Position numbers and translations under genes: made by a program. Shown here in pieces: positions 41,386 through 49,073 of a stretch of 64,000 nt of DNA. Source of the stretch: Pseudomonadota bacterium (lineage in GTDB: Bacteria > Desulfobacterota > Desulfovibrionia > Desulfovibrionales > Desulfomicrobiaceae). Location of the stretch: positions 9,701 through 73,700 of the forward strand of contig JAEWKZ010000078.1 of the NCBI GenBank assembly GCA_023393525.1, written 5' to 3'. Below the pieces are notes generated by a model that saw nothing but the letters and a program-made list of their open reading frames with translations, was not told where the DNA came from and did no database searches. Position 1 is the first letter of the stretch; every line of letters begins with the position of its first letter.

Positions 41386-43536
41386 CTAAAGGGCCATGCC
41401 GACCTGATAGATGCTTACGGACACTCCGTAGGCCAGGACCGTATTGAAGGCCACGGAGAAGGCGGCCCATTTCCAGCCGATCTCGCGTCCGATGACGGCC
41501 ACGGTCACGAAGCACGGGGCGTAGAGCAGCACGAAGGCGATGAGGCTGACCGCAACCCACATGTTCCAGGCCGGATCGGTACGCAGTTTTTCGGACAGTC
41601 CGGTGCTTTCCTCCGGGTCCACTTCGCCCAGGGAATAGGCGGTGCCCAGGCTCGAAACGATGACTTCCTTGGCCGCGAATCCGCCCAGCAGGGCGATGTT
41701 GGTGCGCCAGTCGAAGCCCGCGGGCTTCGACATCGGTTCCAGGGCAGTGCCGACCATGCCGGCCAGGGATGTGCGCAGGGCCTCCTGGGCCTCGGCGTTG
41801 TCGATCTCGGCCAGGGCTTCTTCCAGGGCCTGGTCGCTGTCCCAGCTCATGGCCTGGGCGGCGAGGCGCTCATCTGCGAATCTGGCGGTCTGCTCCTCAG
41901 ACGGGCCGGGGAAGGTCATGGCCGCCCAGAGCAGGATGGAGATGGCCAGGATCACGGTGCCTGCCTTTTTGATGTACTGCCAGACCCGTTCCCAGGTGTG
42001 CAGGCACATGCCTTTCAGGGTGGGCATGCGGTAGGGCGGCAGCTCCATGACAAAGGGCGTGGCTTCGCCCTTGATCACGGTGGAACGCAACAGCCGGGCC
42101 GCAAGCAGGGCCATGACCCAGCCGCCGAGAGTGATCCAGAACAGGGCGCTGGCCCCGGAGCCCGGGAAAAAGGCGGCGGCCAGGAGCAAAAAGACGGGCA
42201 CCTTGGCGCCGCAGCTCAGGAATGGCGCGGTCAGGACCGTGGCGATCTTTTCCTTGGGGCTGCGCAAGGTGCGCGCCGCCATGACGCCGGGCACGGCGCA
42301 ACCGCCGGGAATTCCGCCGGAGATGATGAAGGGCATGACCGAGCAGCCATGCAGTCCGAATATCCGGAACACGCGGTCGAGCATGTAGGCCATGCGCGCC
42401 ATGTAGCCCGAATCCTCCAGAAAGGAGAGGAAGAAGAACATGATCATGATCAGCGGCGTGAAGCCGAGCACCCCGCCCACGCCGTCGATGATGCCGGAGA
42501 CGATGAGCGAGCTGAGCAGGCCCTCCGGCAGGATGGCTGTGGCCGTTTCATTCAGCCAGCCGAAAAAGGACTCCACCCAGCCCATGGGCACCTCGCCCAG
42601 GGTGAAGGTCATCTCGAACATCAGGTAGATGATGGCGAACATGAACATCGGTCCGGCCAGGCGGTTGGTCAGCACGGCATCGAGCTTGTCCGTGATGTCG
42701 AAACGGGCCTGGGTTGCAGGGCGGGTCATGACGCCGTCCTTGAGCAGGCCGGCGATGAATCCGTACCGGTAGTCGGCGATGAGGCACTCCGGTTCCGTGT
42801 TCAGGGTCTCCCGGCAGTGCCTGGCCAGGACCGAGGTCATCTCAAGCAGCCGAGCATGGACGTCGGGCGTGGACTGCCCCAGGGCCAGGACCTCGGCGTC
42901 GCTTTCCAGATATTTGAGCCCCAGCCAGCGGGAAGGATAGCGTCCGGCCAGAAAGTTCGATGATTCGATCAGGGCCTGCATGGCGTCCAGGGTCTGGTCC
43001 AGATCGTGACCATAGGAGATGCGCAGCTCCGTATGCGCTGGCCGCTCCAGCATGGCCTTGCGCGCTTCCCGGAACAGGGTTTCGCGGCCTTCGCCGGTGC
43101 GTGCCACCATCTCGAGGATCGGTACGCCCAGCAGCGTCGAGAGGCGTTTTGTGTCGATGGTCACGCCCTTGCGGCGGACCTCGTCCATCATGTTCAGGGC
43201 CACGATGACCGGAGTGCCGAGTTCCAGAATCTGGAGGACCAGATACAAGGAGCGCTCCAGATTGGTCGCGTCCAGCACGGTGACCACGGCGTCGGGATTT
43301 TTCTCGATCAGGAAATTGCGCGCCACCAGTTCGTCCTGGGTGTAGGCGGTCAGGGAATAGGTGCCGGGCAAATCGACCACGGTGATGTCGAGTTCTTCAA
43401 GCCGCAGGCGCCCTTCGCGTTTCTCCACGGTGATGCCTGGGTAGTTGCCCACATGCTGGCGTGCGCCGGTCAGGTTGTTGAAAAGGGTGGTCTTGCCGGA
43501 GTTGGGGTTGCCCATCAGGGCCATGGTGGCGTTCAT
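41386..43536 (-). CDS. feoB: Ferrous iron transport protein FeoB
   Basis: A 716-aa inner-membrane Fe(II) transporter. The N-terminal G domain shows GNPNSGKTTLFN (G1), the switch threonine in GNYPGITVEK, DLPGTYSL (G3) and NMMD (G4). A helical spacer follows, then a membrane region with about eight to ten segments containing FLEDSGYMARMAYMLDRVF, FIISGGIPGGCAVPGVMAARTL and the second gate-like repeat near the C-terminus. It imports Fe(II), which is abundant in anoxic sediment and heavily used by sulfate reducers. Its ATG overlaps the feoA stop by 4 bp. Confidence 0.96.
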   Translation of the reverse strand: MNATMALMGNPNSGKTTLFNNLTGARQHVGNYPGITVEKREGRLRLEELDITVVDLPGTYSLTAYTQDELVARNFLIEKNPDAVVTVLDATNLERSLYLVLQILELGTPVIVALNMMDEVRRKGVTIDTKRLSTLLGVPILEMVARTGEGRETLFREARKAMLERPAHTELRISYGHDLDQTLDAMQALIESSNFLAGRYPSRWLGLKYLESDAEVLALGQSTPDVHARLLEMTSVLARHCRETLNTEPECLIADYRYGFIAGLLKDGVMTRPATQARFDITDKLDAVLTNRLAGPMFMFAIIYLMFEMTFTLGEVPMGWVESFFGWLNETATAILPEGLLSSLIVSGIIDGVGGVLGFTPLIMIMFFFLSFLEDSGYMARMAYMLDRVFRIFGLHGCSVMPFIISGGIPGGCAVPGVMAARTLRSPKEKIATVLTAPFLSCGAKVPVFLLLAAAFFPGSGASALFWITLGGWVMALLAARLLRSTVIKGEATPFVMELPPYRMPTLKGMCLHTWERVWQYIKKAGTVILAISILLWAAMTFPGPSEEQTARFADERLAAQAMSWDSDQALEEALAEIDNAEAQEALRTSLAGMVGTALEPMSKPAGFDWRTNIALLGGFAAKEVIVSSLGTAYSLGEVDPEESTGLSEKLRTDPAWNMWVAVSLIAFVLLYAPCFVTVAVIGREIGWKWAAFSVAFNTVLAYGVSVSIYQVGMAL

Positions 43537-43790
43537 TGACGATTTTCTCCGCTTTCGTTCACGTTGACCATGATCAGGTCGGCTTCATTGTTGCGCAGGG
43601 TCAGGGTGAAGTCCCGCAGCCTGAGGGCCACCGGGTCCTTGAGCGGCGCCCGGCCCATGATGGTGACCTGGGTTCCTGGCACCAGGCCCATGTCGCGGAT
43701 GCGTCGTCCCAGTTCGCCTGTGGCGCTGACGGAATCTATTGTGCCGGATTGGTTGGCGTGCATGGATCTGAGGGTGATGGGGTGCTGCAT
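43533..43790 (-). CDS. feoA: FeoA domain protein
   Basis: An 85-aa SH3-like protein. The conserved core ELGRRIRDMGLVPGTQVTIMGRAPLKDPVALRLRD is typical of FeoA, which is thought to regulate FeoB. GGAG lies a few bases before the ATG. Translationally coupled to feoB (ATGA overlap). A possible operator lies immediately upstream. Confidence 0.95.
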   Translation of the reverse strand: MQHPITLRSMHANQSGTIDSVSATGELGRRIRDMGLVPGTQVTIMGRAPLKDPVALRLRDFTLTLRNNEADLIMVNVNESGENRQ

Positions 43791-43802
43791 GGAGGCTCCA
43801 AG

Positions 43803-43816
43803 TTAGCTATGTCTAA
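43803..43816. promoter_or_regulatory. Inverted repeat upstream of feoA, candidate metalloregulator site
   Basis: TTAG and CTAA half sites separated by six bases (TTAGCTATGTCTAA), 13 to 26 bp upstream of the feoA start. The TTAG-N6-CTAA spacing resembles DtxR/IdeR-type iron boxes. Its position close to the ribosome binding site would suit direct blocking of transcription start or elongation. Inferred. Confidence 0.3.
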
Positions 43817-43826
43817 TTATTCTGAT

Positions 43827-43850
43827 AAAAAAAATCCTCTGGACAGAGGA
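43827..43850 (-). terminator. Small terminator between the Cys-rich protein gene and feoA
   Basis: On the minus strand a 6- to 7-bp stem (TCCTCTG with CAGAGGA) is followed by eight T residues. It would separate the upstream small gene from feoA, at least partly. Confidence 0.65.
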
Positions 43851-43875
43851 CTGTCGATACGAGTGAAGGTCCCGG

Positions 43876-44037
43876 TCAGTCTTTTTTCGGGCAGCAGCCC
43901 TGCACGGGCTTCGGTTCGAGGGTGTTCGAGCAGCCGGAGCAGCCGCAGCACGGGTTGTCTTTCTTGAAATGGCGTCGCAGGAGATAGGTGGCCGCGACGG
44001 CGATGATGCCAAGGGTGAGGATAAGGTCAAAATTCAT
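43876..44037 (-). CDS. FeoB-associated Cys-rich membrane protein
   Basis: A 53-aa protein: MNFDLILTLGIIAVAATYLL forms one membrane segment, followed by RRHFKKDNPCCGCSGCSNTLEPKPVQGCCPKKD with six cysteines in CCGCSGC and CC clusters. This is the architecture of the small FeoB-associated Cys-rich proteins, proposed to help Fe(II) uptake. GGAGAC lies 8 bases before the chosen ATG; a longer in-frame version would place 26 residues upstream across the promoter. It precedes feoA-feoB on the same strand. Confidence 0.85.
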   Translation of the reverse strand: MNFDLILTLGIIAVAATYLLRRHFKKDNPCCGCSGCSNTLEPKPVQGCCPKKD

Positions 44038-44053
44038 ATCGTCTCCGAATGAT

Positions 44054-44099
44054 GTTTGTCGTGACAAACTTATTATGCGGAGCGATATCGGGAAGTCAA
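44054..44099 (-). promoter_or_regulatory. Promoter with palindromic operator upstream of the Cys-rich feo gene
   Basis: On the minus strand: TTGACT (-35, 44094-44099), 16-bp spacer, CATAAT (-10, 44072-44077), then the inverted repeat GTTTGTC / GACAAAC (44054-44069) beginning 2 bp downstream of the -10. A repressor bound there would cover the transcription start. The regulator is unknown; an iron-responsive one is the natural guess. Confidence 0.6.
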
Positions 44100-44182
44100 T
44101 AAAAATGTTAGGCATGATGAATTATTTTTTTTGCGCGAAATGTGACGTGCGGGGCCACGGTCGTGGTTGTGGCAAACGAATC

Positions 44183-44208
44183 GTAGGGGCAGACCTGCGT
44201 GTCTGCCC
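44183..44208 (+). repeat. REP-like palindrome, copy 1
   Basis: GTAG tetranucleotide followed by an 8-bp perfect stem (GGGCAGAC with GTCTGCCC) and the loop CTGCGT. The GTAG head next to an imperfect palindrome is the layout of REP elements mobilised by RAYT (TnpA-REP) transposases. Confidence 0.6.
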
Positions 44209-44274
44209 TTCCGGGATGCGGGATATGCTAAATTGCCAGGTCCACGCCGAGCGGTCTACGTAGGGCTAGAGGCA

Positions 44275-44300
44275 GGGCGGTCACGCAGGACCGCCCCTAC
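44275..44300 (-). repeat. REP-like palindrome, copy 2, inverted
   Basis: Read on the minus strand: GTAG, stem GGGCGGTC with GACCGCCC, and the same CTGCGT loop as copy 1, 66 bp away in the opposite orientation. Its GTAG coincides with the last base before and the TAG stop codon of the DsrE-like gene. Confidence 0.6.
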
Positions 44301-44635
44301 GGTTTGATGTATGCGCAGCCCTGCTGTTGCAATTTGATCAGGGCCACCACGCCGGCCGCTACGGTTTCGCATCCGGGGCAGATGTCCTCTTGGGGGATGT
44401 CGAAGGCGCGCAGGGCGTTTTGGCAGAGGAAGACAGTCACTTCGGACTGGATCAGGCTCGTGACGCGGGTCAGGAACTCGTCCTCTCCGGTCTTGCGGAA
44501 AAATTTGACCGCCGGCCCATTGACCAGCAGATTGATGCGTGCGTCCGGCTGGGCGGCTCGCAGGTTTTCCATGTTGGTCAGGGCGATGCGCAGAACCTTT
44601 TCTTCATCCAGGTCCAGGTGGAAGACGACCTTCAT
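44297..44635 (-). CDS. DsrE family protein
   Basis: A 112-aa protein of the DsrE/DsrF-like fold: MKVVFHLDLDEEKVLRIALTNMENL, then NLLVNGPAVKFF, and cysteines in FLCQNAL and ICPGC. Relatives relay sulfur as persulfides or have unknown roles. A good GGAG lies before the ATG. It follows a metallo-beta-lactamase-fold gene by 30 bp on the same strand. Function cannot be fixed from sequence. Confidence 0.78.
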   Translation of the reverse strand: MKVVFHLDLDEEKVLRIALTNMENLRAAQPDARINLLVNGPAVKFFRKTGEDEFLTRVTSLIQSEVTVFLCQNALRAFDIPQEDICPGCETVAAGVVALIKLQQQGCAYIKP

Positions 44636-44665
44636 CGAGTTCTCCTCAGTTGAGGGTTTGCGTGT

Positions 44666-45433
44666 TCAAAAGGAGCGCGCGGGCGTGGCGCTCGCGCGCG
44701 GAGTGCAATTTTTCAGGTTTTCCGCATGGGTCGAGACGTACATGGGACGGACTCCCTTTGGCATGGGCCTGGGGGCGCCCTCGCGCAGGCCGGTCAGATA
44801 GTCGATGGCGCTGTCCAGGATCTCCTTGCCGCCGGAGGGGCCGTGGGAAGTGATGACTCTGCGCACCTGCGCATGGTCGCGCCAGCGCTCCAGGCTTTGA
44901 ATCCACGCGTCCAGATCGCAATCGGGGGGCACGCACGGGCAGGGCAGCTCCACGGCGTCACCGGCCAGCAGGAGTCCCATGGCTGGAATGAAGGCCACGA
45001 TGGAGTCCGGCGTGTGCCCGGGCAGGGCGTGCAGGCTGACGACGAGTCCGCCCAGATCGAGGTCGAGGCGGCTCTCGAAGGTGATGTCCGGCGCGACGAG
45101 TTCCACCCCGGCCCATTTGTCCGCGTCTTCGGCCTGAAGTTCGGCCAGGGTTTGCCGGGCCTCCGTTTGGAAGCGCCGCGCGCACTCCCGGTGGCCTATG
45201 ACCAGCGGATTGAGAAGCGCCGCCGTGCCCTGGACATGGTCCCAGTCGGCGTGGCTGTAGACGACGATGCATTGCCGCCCTGCGCAGGCCTCGGCGAATC
45301 CGGCCATGTCGCGGGGATGCGTCAGGGTGTCCCAGACCAGCTGGAATTTGCGTCCATGGATCAGGACGCCGCGAACGGAAAATTTTCCGGCGTCGACCTC
45401 GTGAATGATGCTGGCGTGGCGCATGCCGTTCAT
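44666..45433 (-). CDS. Metallo-beta-lactamase fold hydrolase
   Basis: A 255-aa protein with the MBL metal motif HADWDH (SHADWDHVQGT, near residue 62) and later ligands in LPGHTPDSIV, LLAGDAVE and ITSHGPSG. The set is consistent with a two-metal hydrolase. The substrate is unknown; relatives include thiolesterases and glyoxalase II-like enzymes. Start uncertain between MNGMRHAS and the internal MRHAS; neither has a good ribosome binding site. It shares a strand with the DsrE-like gene and diverges from the LarE-like gene. Confidence 0.8.
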   Translation of the reverse strand: MNGMRHASIIHEVDAGKFSVRGVLIHGRKFQLVWDTLTHPRDMAGFAEACAGRQCIVVYSHADWDHVQGTAALLNPLVIGHRECARRFQTEARQTLAELQAEDADKWAGVELVAPDITFESRLDLDLGGLVVSLHALPGHTPDSIVAFIPAMGLLLAGDAVELPCPCVPPDCDLDAWIQSLERWRDHAQVRRVITSHGPSGGKEILDSAIDYLTGLREGAPRPMPKGVRPMYVSTHAENLKNCTPRASATPARSF

Positions 45434-45490
45434 TTACGATGTTTTGACCGGGCAGGGAAGGGGCGGGGCGGGCGAAAAAAGGAGACAATC

Positions 45491-46312
45491 ATGAGCGAGG
45501 AACGTGCTGCGGCGGCCTGGGACGGCCTGTTGGCCGATATTGCGGGGCTGGAGGGGCTGACCGTTGCCTATTCGGGCGGGATCGACAGTCGTTTTCTGGT
45601 CCATGCGGCCATTCATGCCGGAGTTCAGATCGAGCTGGTCCATGCGAGCGGCCCCCATGTCGCCCCGGAGGAAACCCGTTTCGCGCTGGACTGGGCCGCG
45701 TCGCGGGGGCTCGCCGTAAGGGTGTTGCGCTTCGACCCCCTGTCCTTGCCCGAGGTCGCGACGGGCGGAAGGGAGCGCTGCTACGACTGCAAGCGCCGCC
45801 TCTTCGAGCAGATCATGGACATGGCCTGCGGACGGGTTTGCGATGGCTCCAACGCATCGGACGCGGCGCAGCATCGGCCGGGACTGCGCGCCTTGCGGGA
45901 GCTTGGCGTGCATTCCCCGCTGGCCGGGGCCGGCCTGAACAAGGACATGATTCGCTCCCTGGCCAGGCGGACCGGACTGGCCAGGCCAAACCAGCAGGCC
46001 CGGGCCTGCCTGCTCACGCGCCTGCCCTACGGTCTGGCTCCGGACGCGTCGCTGCTGGCGCACCTGGCCGAGGGCGAAATGATTGTGGAAGAGGCGCTCA
46101 GGATGGCGGGGCATGACGAAGTTCCTTTCCGACTGCGTCTTTGTGACGCGGGCAGCCACGAACTGCATCTTGGCCGGGAAATCCATTCACCGCTGCTGCT
46201 GCTCGGACTGAACGAGATGCTTCGAACAGCGGGTTTTTCCAGCATTCTTGTGCGGGTGGTTCCGGAATTGAGTGGATATTTCGACAGAAGCGGCATTGAT
46301 CCGAAAAGATAA
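45491..46312 (+). CDS. LarE-like ATP-dependent sulfur transferase (PP-loop)
   Basis: A 273-aa PP-loop protein: AYSGGIDSRFLVHAA (residues 26-40) binds ATP, CYDCKRRLF follows, and ARACLLTRLPYG places a Cys where LarE has its sacrificial cysteine. LarE thiolates the pyridinium-based nickel-pincer cofactor of lactate racemase. No larA, larB or larC is nearby, so it could serve another nickel-pincer enzyme or another thiolation. Start ATG 45491 has GGAGAC upstream. Confidence 0.8.
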   Translation: MSEERAAAAWDGLLADIAGLEGLTVAYSGGIDSRFLVHAAIHAGVQIELVHASGPHVAPEETRFALDWAASRGLAVRVLRFDPLSLPEVATGGRERCYDCKRRLFEQIMDMACGRVCDGSNASDAAQHRPGLRALRELGVHSPLAGAGLNKDMIRSLARRTGLARPNQQARACLLTRLPYGLAPDASLLAHLAEGEMIVEEALRMAGHDEVPFRLRLCDAGSHELHLGREIHSPLLLLGLNEMLRTAGFSSILVRVVPELSGYFDRSGIDPKR

Positions 46313-46355
46313 TCCCTTCTTGCAGGGCGAGGCGCCGTGGTGCTACAGAGCGATC

Positions 46356-46435
46356 GAGACGATTGATCAGATCCTTTGCGTGCGCGTCATGGTGGCGCAG
46401 CGCGGTAATCCATGCTTGGAATGATCAATCGTCTC
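46356..46435. repeat. Long-armed inverted repeat between larE-like and zntB-like genes
   Basis: Perfect 14-bp arms (GAGACGATTGATCA at 46356-46369, complement at 46422-46435) enclose 52 bp. It could be a large hairpin terminator for the convergent genes (TTGTTT follows) or a small mobile-element remnant. Confidence 0.5.
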
Positions 46436-46440
46436 TTGTT

Positions 46441-47421
46441 TCAGAGCCAGCGGGATCGTTTGAAGATCAGGAATATGCCCGCTCCGGCCAGCACGACTCC
46501 CAGGCAGAAGGCGGCGAATCCCCAGGGGCTTTCGGAGCCGGGAATGCCGCCCACGTTGATGCCGAACAATCCCGTCAAAAATCCCAGCGGAAGAAAGATC
46601 ACCGTGACCACCGAGAGCATGAACATGCGCCGGTTCAGCTGCTCGGAAGCGTGGTTGACGAACTCCTCGTGGGCGAGGGCCGCTCGCTCGCGGACGGCGT
46701 CAAGGTTTTCGATATGCCGGATGAGTTCATCGGCGGTTTCGCGGATGCGGAAATGATCGTCGGGAATCATCCACGGCACCCGCTCAGCCGACAGCCGTGA
46801 CAGCGCCTCGCGCTGCGGCGCGAGATAGCGGCGCAGCGCGATGGCCTGCCTGCGCAGATCCGCCAGGGCTTCGCGGGCCTTGGCTCCGTGGTGCGCGACG
46901 ATCTGTTCTTCCACTTCCGCCATCCGGTCTTCCAGCTCTTCTATGACAGCCCCGATGTTTTCGGTCATGAGCTTGAGCAGCATGGCCAGGAATTCCCCGC
47001 TGCTGCGCGGTCCTTCACCCGCTTCCAGCATGGATTGAATCTCTTTGACGGATCTGAGCCGACGTTTGCGGGTGGAAATGATCCGGTTTTCCTCGATCCA
47101 AAGCCGGATGGAGACCATGTCTTCGGGTTCCGCGCCAGGGTTCAGGTTCACCCCGCGCAAGGTCAACAGCAGCCCCGTTCCATGATGCAGGACGCGTGGC
47201 CGGGTCGCCTCGTCCAGCAGGGCCTCAGCCACCGGTTTGCCCAGCAGGTCCGAGCGCAGAAGCCAATCCCGGGCTTGCGCGTCGGAGTAGTTGAGGTGGA
47301 GCCAGAACAGGCCAGGCTCCTGCGGCACGTCTTGTCCGGCCAGCCACGGCAGCGGCTTGCCGCGTCCATTGCCGTCGAGATTCCAGAGGGAGTTAGTGGT
47401 CGGTGAGTCCTGGATGGTCAT
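46441..47421 (-). CDS. ZntB-like CorA family divalent cation transporter
   Basis: A 326-aa protein with a soluble N-terminal domain, a long helical region (MAEVEEQIVAHHGAKAREALADLRRQAIALRRYLAPQ) and two C-terminal membrane segments. The first is followed by TGLFGINVGGIPG, the ZntB-type GIN/GG variant of the CorA GMN motif. ZntB proteins move zinc, using a proton gradient. The start is taken at MTIQDSP, which lacks a clear ribosome binding site; an alternative lies nine codons upstream. The adjacent upstream gene (c-di-GMP regulator) ends 52 bp before it. Confidence 0.85.
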   Translation of the reverse strand: MTIQDSPTTNSLWNLDGNGRGKPLPWLAGQDVPQEPGLFWLHLNYSDAQARDWLLRSDLLGKPVAEALLDEATRPRVLHHGTGLLLTLRGVNLNPGAEPEDMVSIRLWIEENRIISTRKRRLRSVKEIQSMLEAGEGPRSSGEFLAMLLKLMTENIGAVIEELEDRMAEVEEQIVAHHGAKAREALADLRRQAIALRRYLAPQREALSRLSAERVPWMIPDDHFRIRETADELIRHIENLDAVRERAALAHEEFVNHASEQLNRRMFMLSVVTVIFLPLGFLTGLFGINVGGIPGSESPWGFAAFCLGVVLAGAGIFLIFKRSRWL

Positions 47422-47473
47422 TTCATGTGGTCCGTTTTCGTTTCGCATGGCGTGGGGCCGGGAGCCTCGACGC

Positions 47474-48511
47474 TCAGCTCCAGGGGGATTTGCAGGCCAC
47501 GGGGACGCAGTCGGTGCGGACCCAGCGGTCGCGTCCCTCCTGTTTGGCCTGATACAGGCCGTGGTCCGCCGCCTGGAGCAGGTCCGCGGGCATGCATCCC
47601 GGAATCGGGACCACGGAACTGACGCCCAGACTGACCGTGACCACGCTGTGCACCGGGGAGTCCGCGTGTTCGATTGCAAGGCCGGCCACGGTGCGGCGCA
47701 TGCTCTCGGCCACGATCTGCGCCCCCTCAAGGCTGGTGCCGGGCAGGATGGCCGCGAATTCCTCGCCGCCGTAGCGCGCGACCATGTCGGCGGGCCGTCG
47801 GATCATTCCGGCCAGGGCGGCCGCCACGCGGCGCAGGCAGCTGTCTCCGGCCAGGTGGCCGTAGCGGTCGTTGAAGCGTTTGAAATGGTCCACATCCAGA
47901 ATGATGAGCGAAAGGGGGGTTTTTTCCCGTGCCATGCGGTTCCATTCGAGGGCAAGCATCTCGTCGAACTGGCGGCGGTTGGGGATTCCGGTCAGGCCGT
48001 CCAGGGACGAGAGCAGTTGCAGCTGCCGGTTTTTCTCCTCCAGTTCGGCCTGCAGGAGGTGCAGCTCGGCGATCCTGGCGTCAAGCTCCCGCGTCTTGGA
48101 TTGCAGGGCCTGACGCTGGCGGTGGATTTCGAGGAATATGCGCACCTTGCAAAAGAGCATCTGCGGGTCCAGGGGCTTGAACAGGTAGTCCACGGCTCCG
48201 GAGTCGTATCCGCGGAAAATATGGTGGTGCTCCGTGTGGCTGGCGGTGACGAAGATGATGGGAATGTGGCGGGTGCGCTTGTTGCCGCGCATCAGTTCCG
48301 CCGTTTCGAACCCGTCCATGTCCGGCATCTGCACGTCGAGAAGGACCAGCGCGAAGTCGTGGTCGAGCAGGCTGGCCAGCGCTTCCTGGCCGGAACCCGC
48401 GCGCACGATGTTGAGTTCCGGGCTCTCCAGCAGGTGCTCCAGGGTCAGCAGGTTTTCCGGTCGGTCGTCGACGATGAGGATGTCAATGGGTTTTGTCATG
48501 GCTTTGTCCAA
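47474..48511 (-). CDS. Response regulator with diguanylate cyclase output
   Basis: A 345-aa PleD/WspR-like regulator. Residues about 8-125 form a receiver (ILIVDDRPENLL, phospho-acceptor in LVLLDVQMPDMDG, FVTAS, KPLD), followed by a coiled-coil linker and a GGDEF domain (SSLDGLTGIPNRRQFD, ILDVDHFKRFNDRYGH). The active loop is intact (GGEEF), and the RxxD inhibitory site is present (RPAD). Phosphorylation, probably by the hybrid kinase three genes upstream, should switch c-di-GMP synthesis. Its start overlaps the cheB gene by 29 bp. Confidence 0.92.
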   Translation of the reverse strand: MDKAMTKPIDILIVDDRPENLLTLEHLLESPELNIVRAGSGQEALASLLDHDFALVLLDVQMPDMDGFETAELMRGNKRTRHIPIIFVTASHTEHHHIFRGYDSGAVDYLFKPLDPQMLFCKVRIFLEIHRQRQALQSKTRELDARIAELHLLQAELEEKNRQLQLLSSLDGLTGIPNRRQFDEMLALEWNRMAREKTPLSLIILDVDHFKRFNDRYGHLAGDSCLRRVAAALAGMIRRPADMVARYGGEEFAAILPGTSLEGAQIVAESMRRTVAGLAIEHADSPVHSVVTVSLGVSSVVPIPGCMPADLLQAADHGLYQAKQEGRDRWVRTDCVPVACKSPWS

Positions 48512-49073
48512 TCAGATTGTTCAGAAACGGGGCAATGTCATGCAAATGTAACACATGGTCCACGCAGGTGGACTCCAGGGCGGCCTCGGGCATGGTGGGG
48601 GCCTGGGCCGACTCCGGGGACTGCACGACGGCCAGCCCGCCGCGTCGCTTGATGCGCGCCAGCCCCCGCGCGCCATCCTGATTGGCGCCGGTCAGGACCA
48701 CGCCGACCAGGGTGGCGCCAAAGGCGTCGGAGGCGCTCTCGAACAGCACGTCCACCGATGGCCGTGAAAAATTGACTTTGGGGTCCACGCTCAGGCTGAG
48801 ACTGCCGTCCGCCTCCACCAACAGATGATAGTCGGGCGGCGCCACGTACACCACGCCCGGCCGCAGCGGTTCCTTGTCCTCGGCCTCCTTGACAGTCATT
48901 GCGCTGATCTCGTCCAGCCGCGCGGGCAGGTACGAATCCGCCAACGGCGACATGTGCTGCACGATGATCACCGGCGCCGCCAGGTCCGGGCGCAGACCCG
49001 GCACCAGGACCTTGAGGGCTTCGAGCCCGCCGGAGGACACCCCCACGACCACGGCCTTGAATTCCGAATTCAT
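48483..49073 (-). CDS. CheB-type methylesterase domain protein without receiver
   Basis: A 196-aa stand-alone CheB catalytic domain. GVSSGGLEAL holds the Ser nucleophile, IVQHMSP the His and VVLTGANQDGARG the Asp region. CheB removes methyl groups from, or deamidates, glutamates of chemoreceptors. Without a receiver it cannot be switched by CheA in the usual way. Start MNSEFKAVVV overlaps the cheR stop by 4 bp. Part of the four-gene coupled operon with the hybrid kinase. Confidence 0.9.
   Translation of the reverse strand: MNSEFKAVVVGVSSGGLEALKVLVPGLRPDLAAPVIIVQHMSPLADSYLPARLDEISAMTVKEAEDKEPLRPGVVYVAPPDYHLLVEADGSLSLSVDPKVNFSRPSVDVLFESASDAFGATLVGVVLTGANQDGARGLARIKRRGGLAVVQSPESAQAPTMPEAALESTCVDHVLHLHDIAPFLNNLIGQSHDKTH

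Noticed and set aside
41218..42963. 581-codon plus-strand frame opposite feoB
   Set aside because: Shadow frame; it also crosses the feoB terminator.
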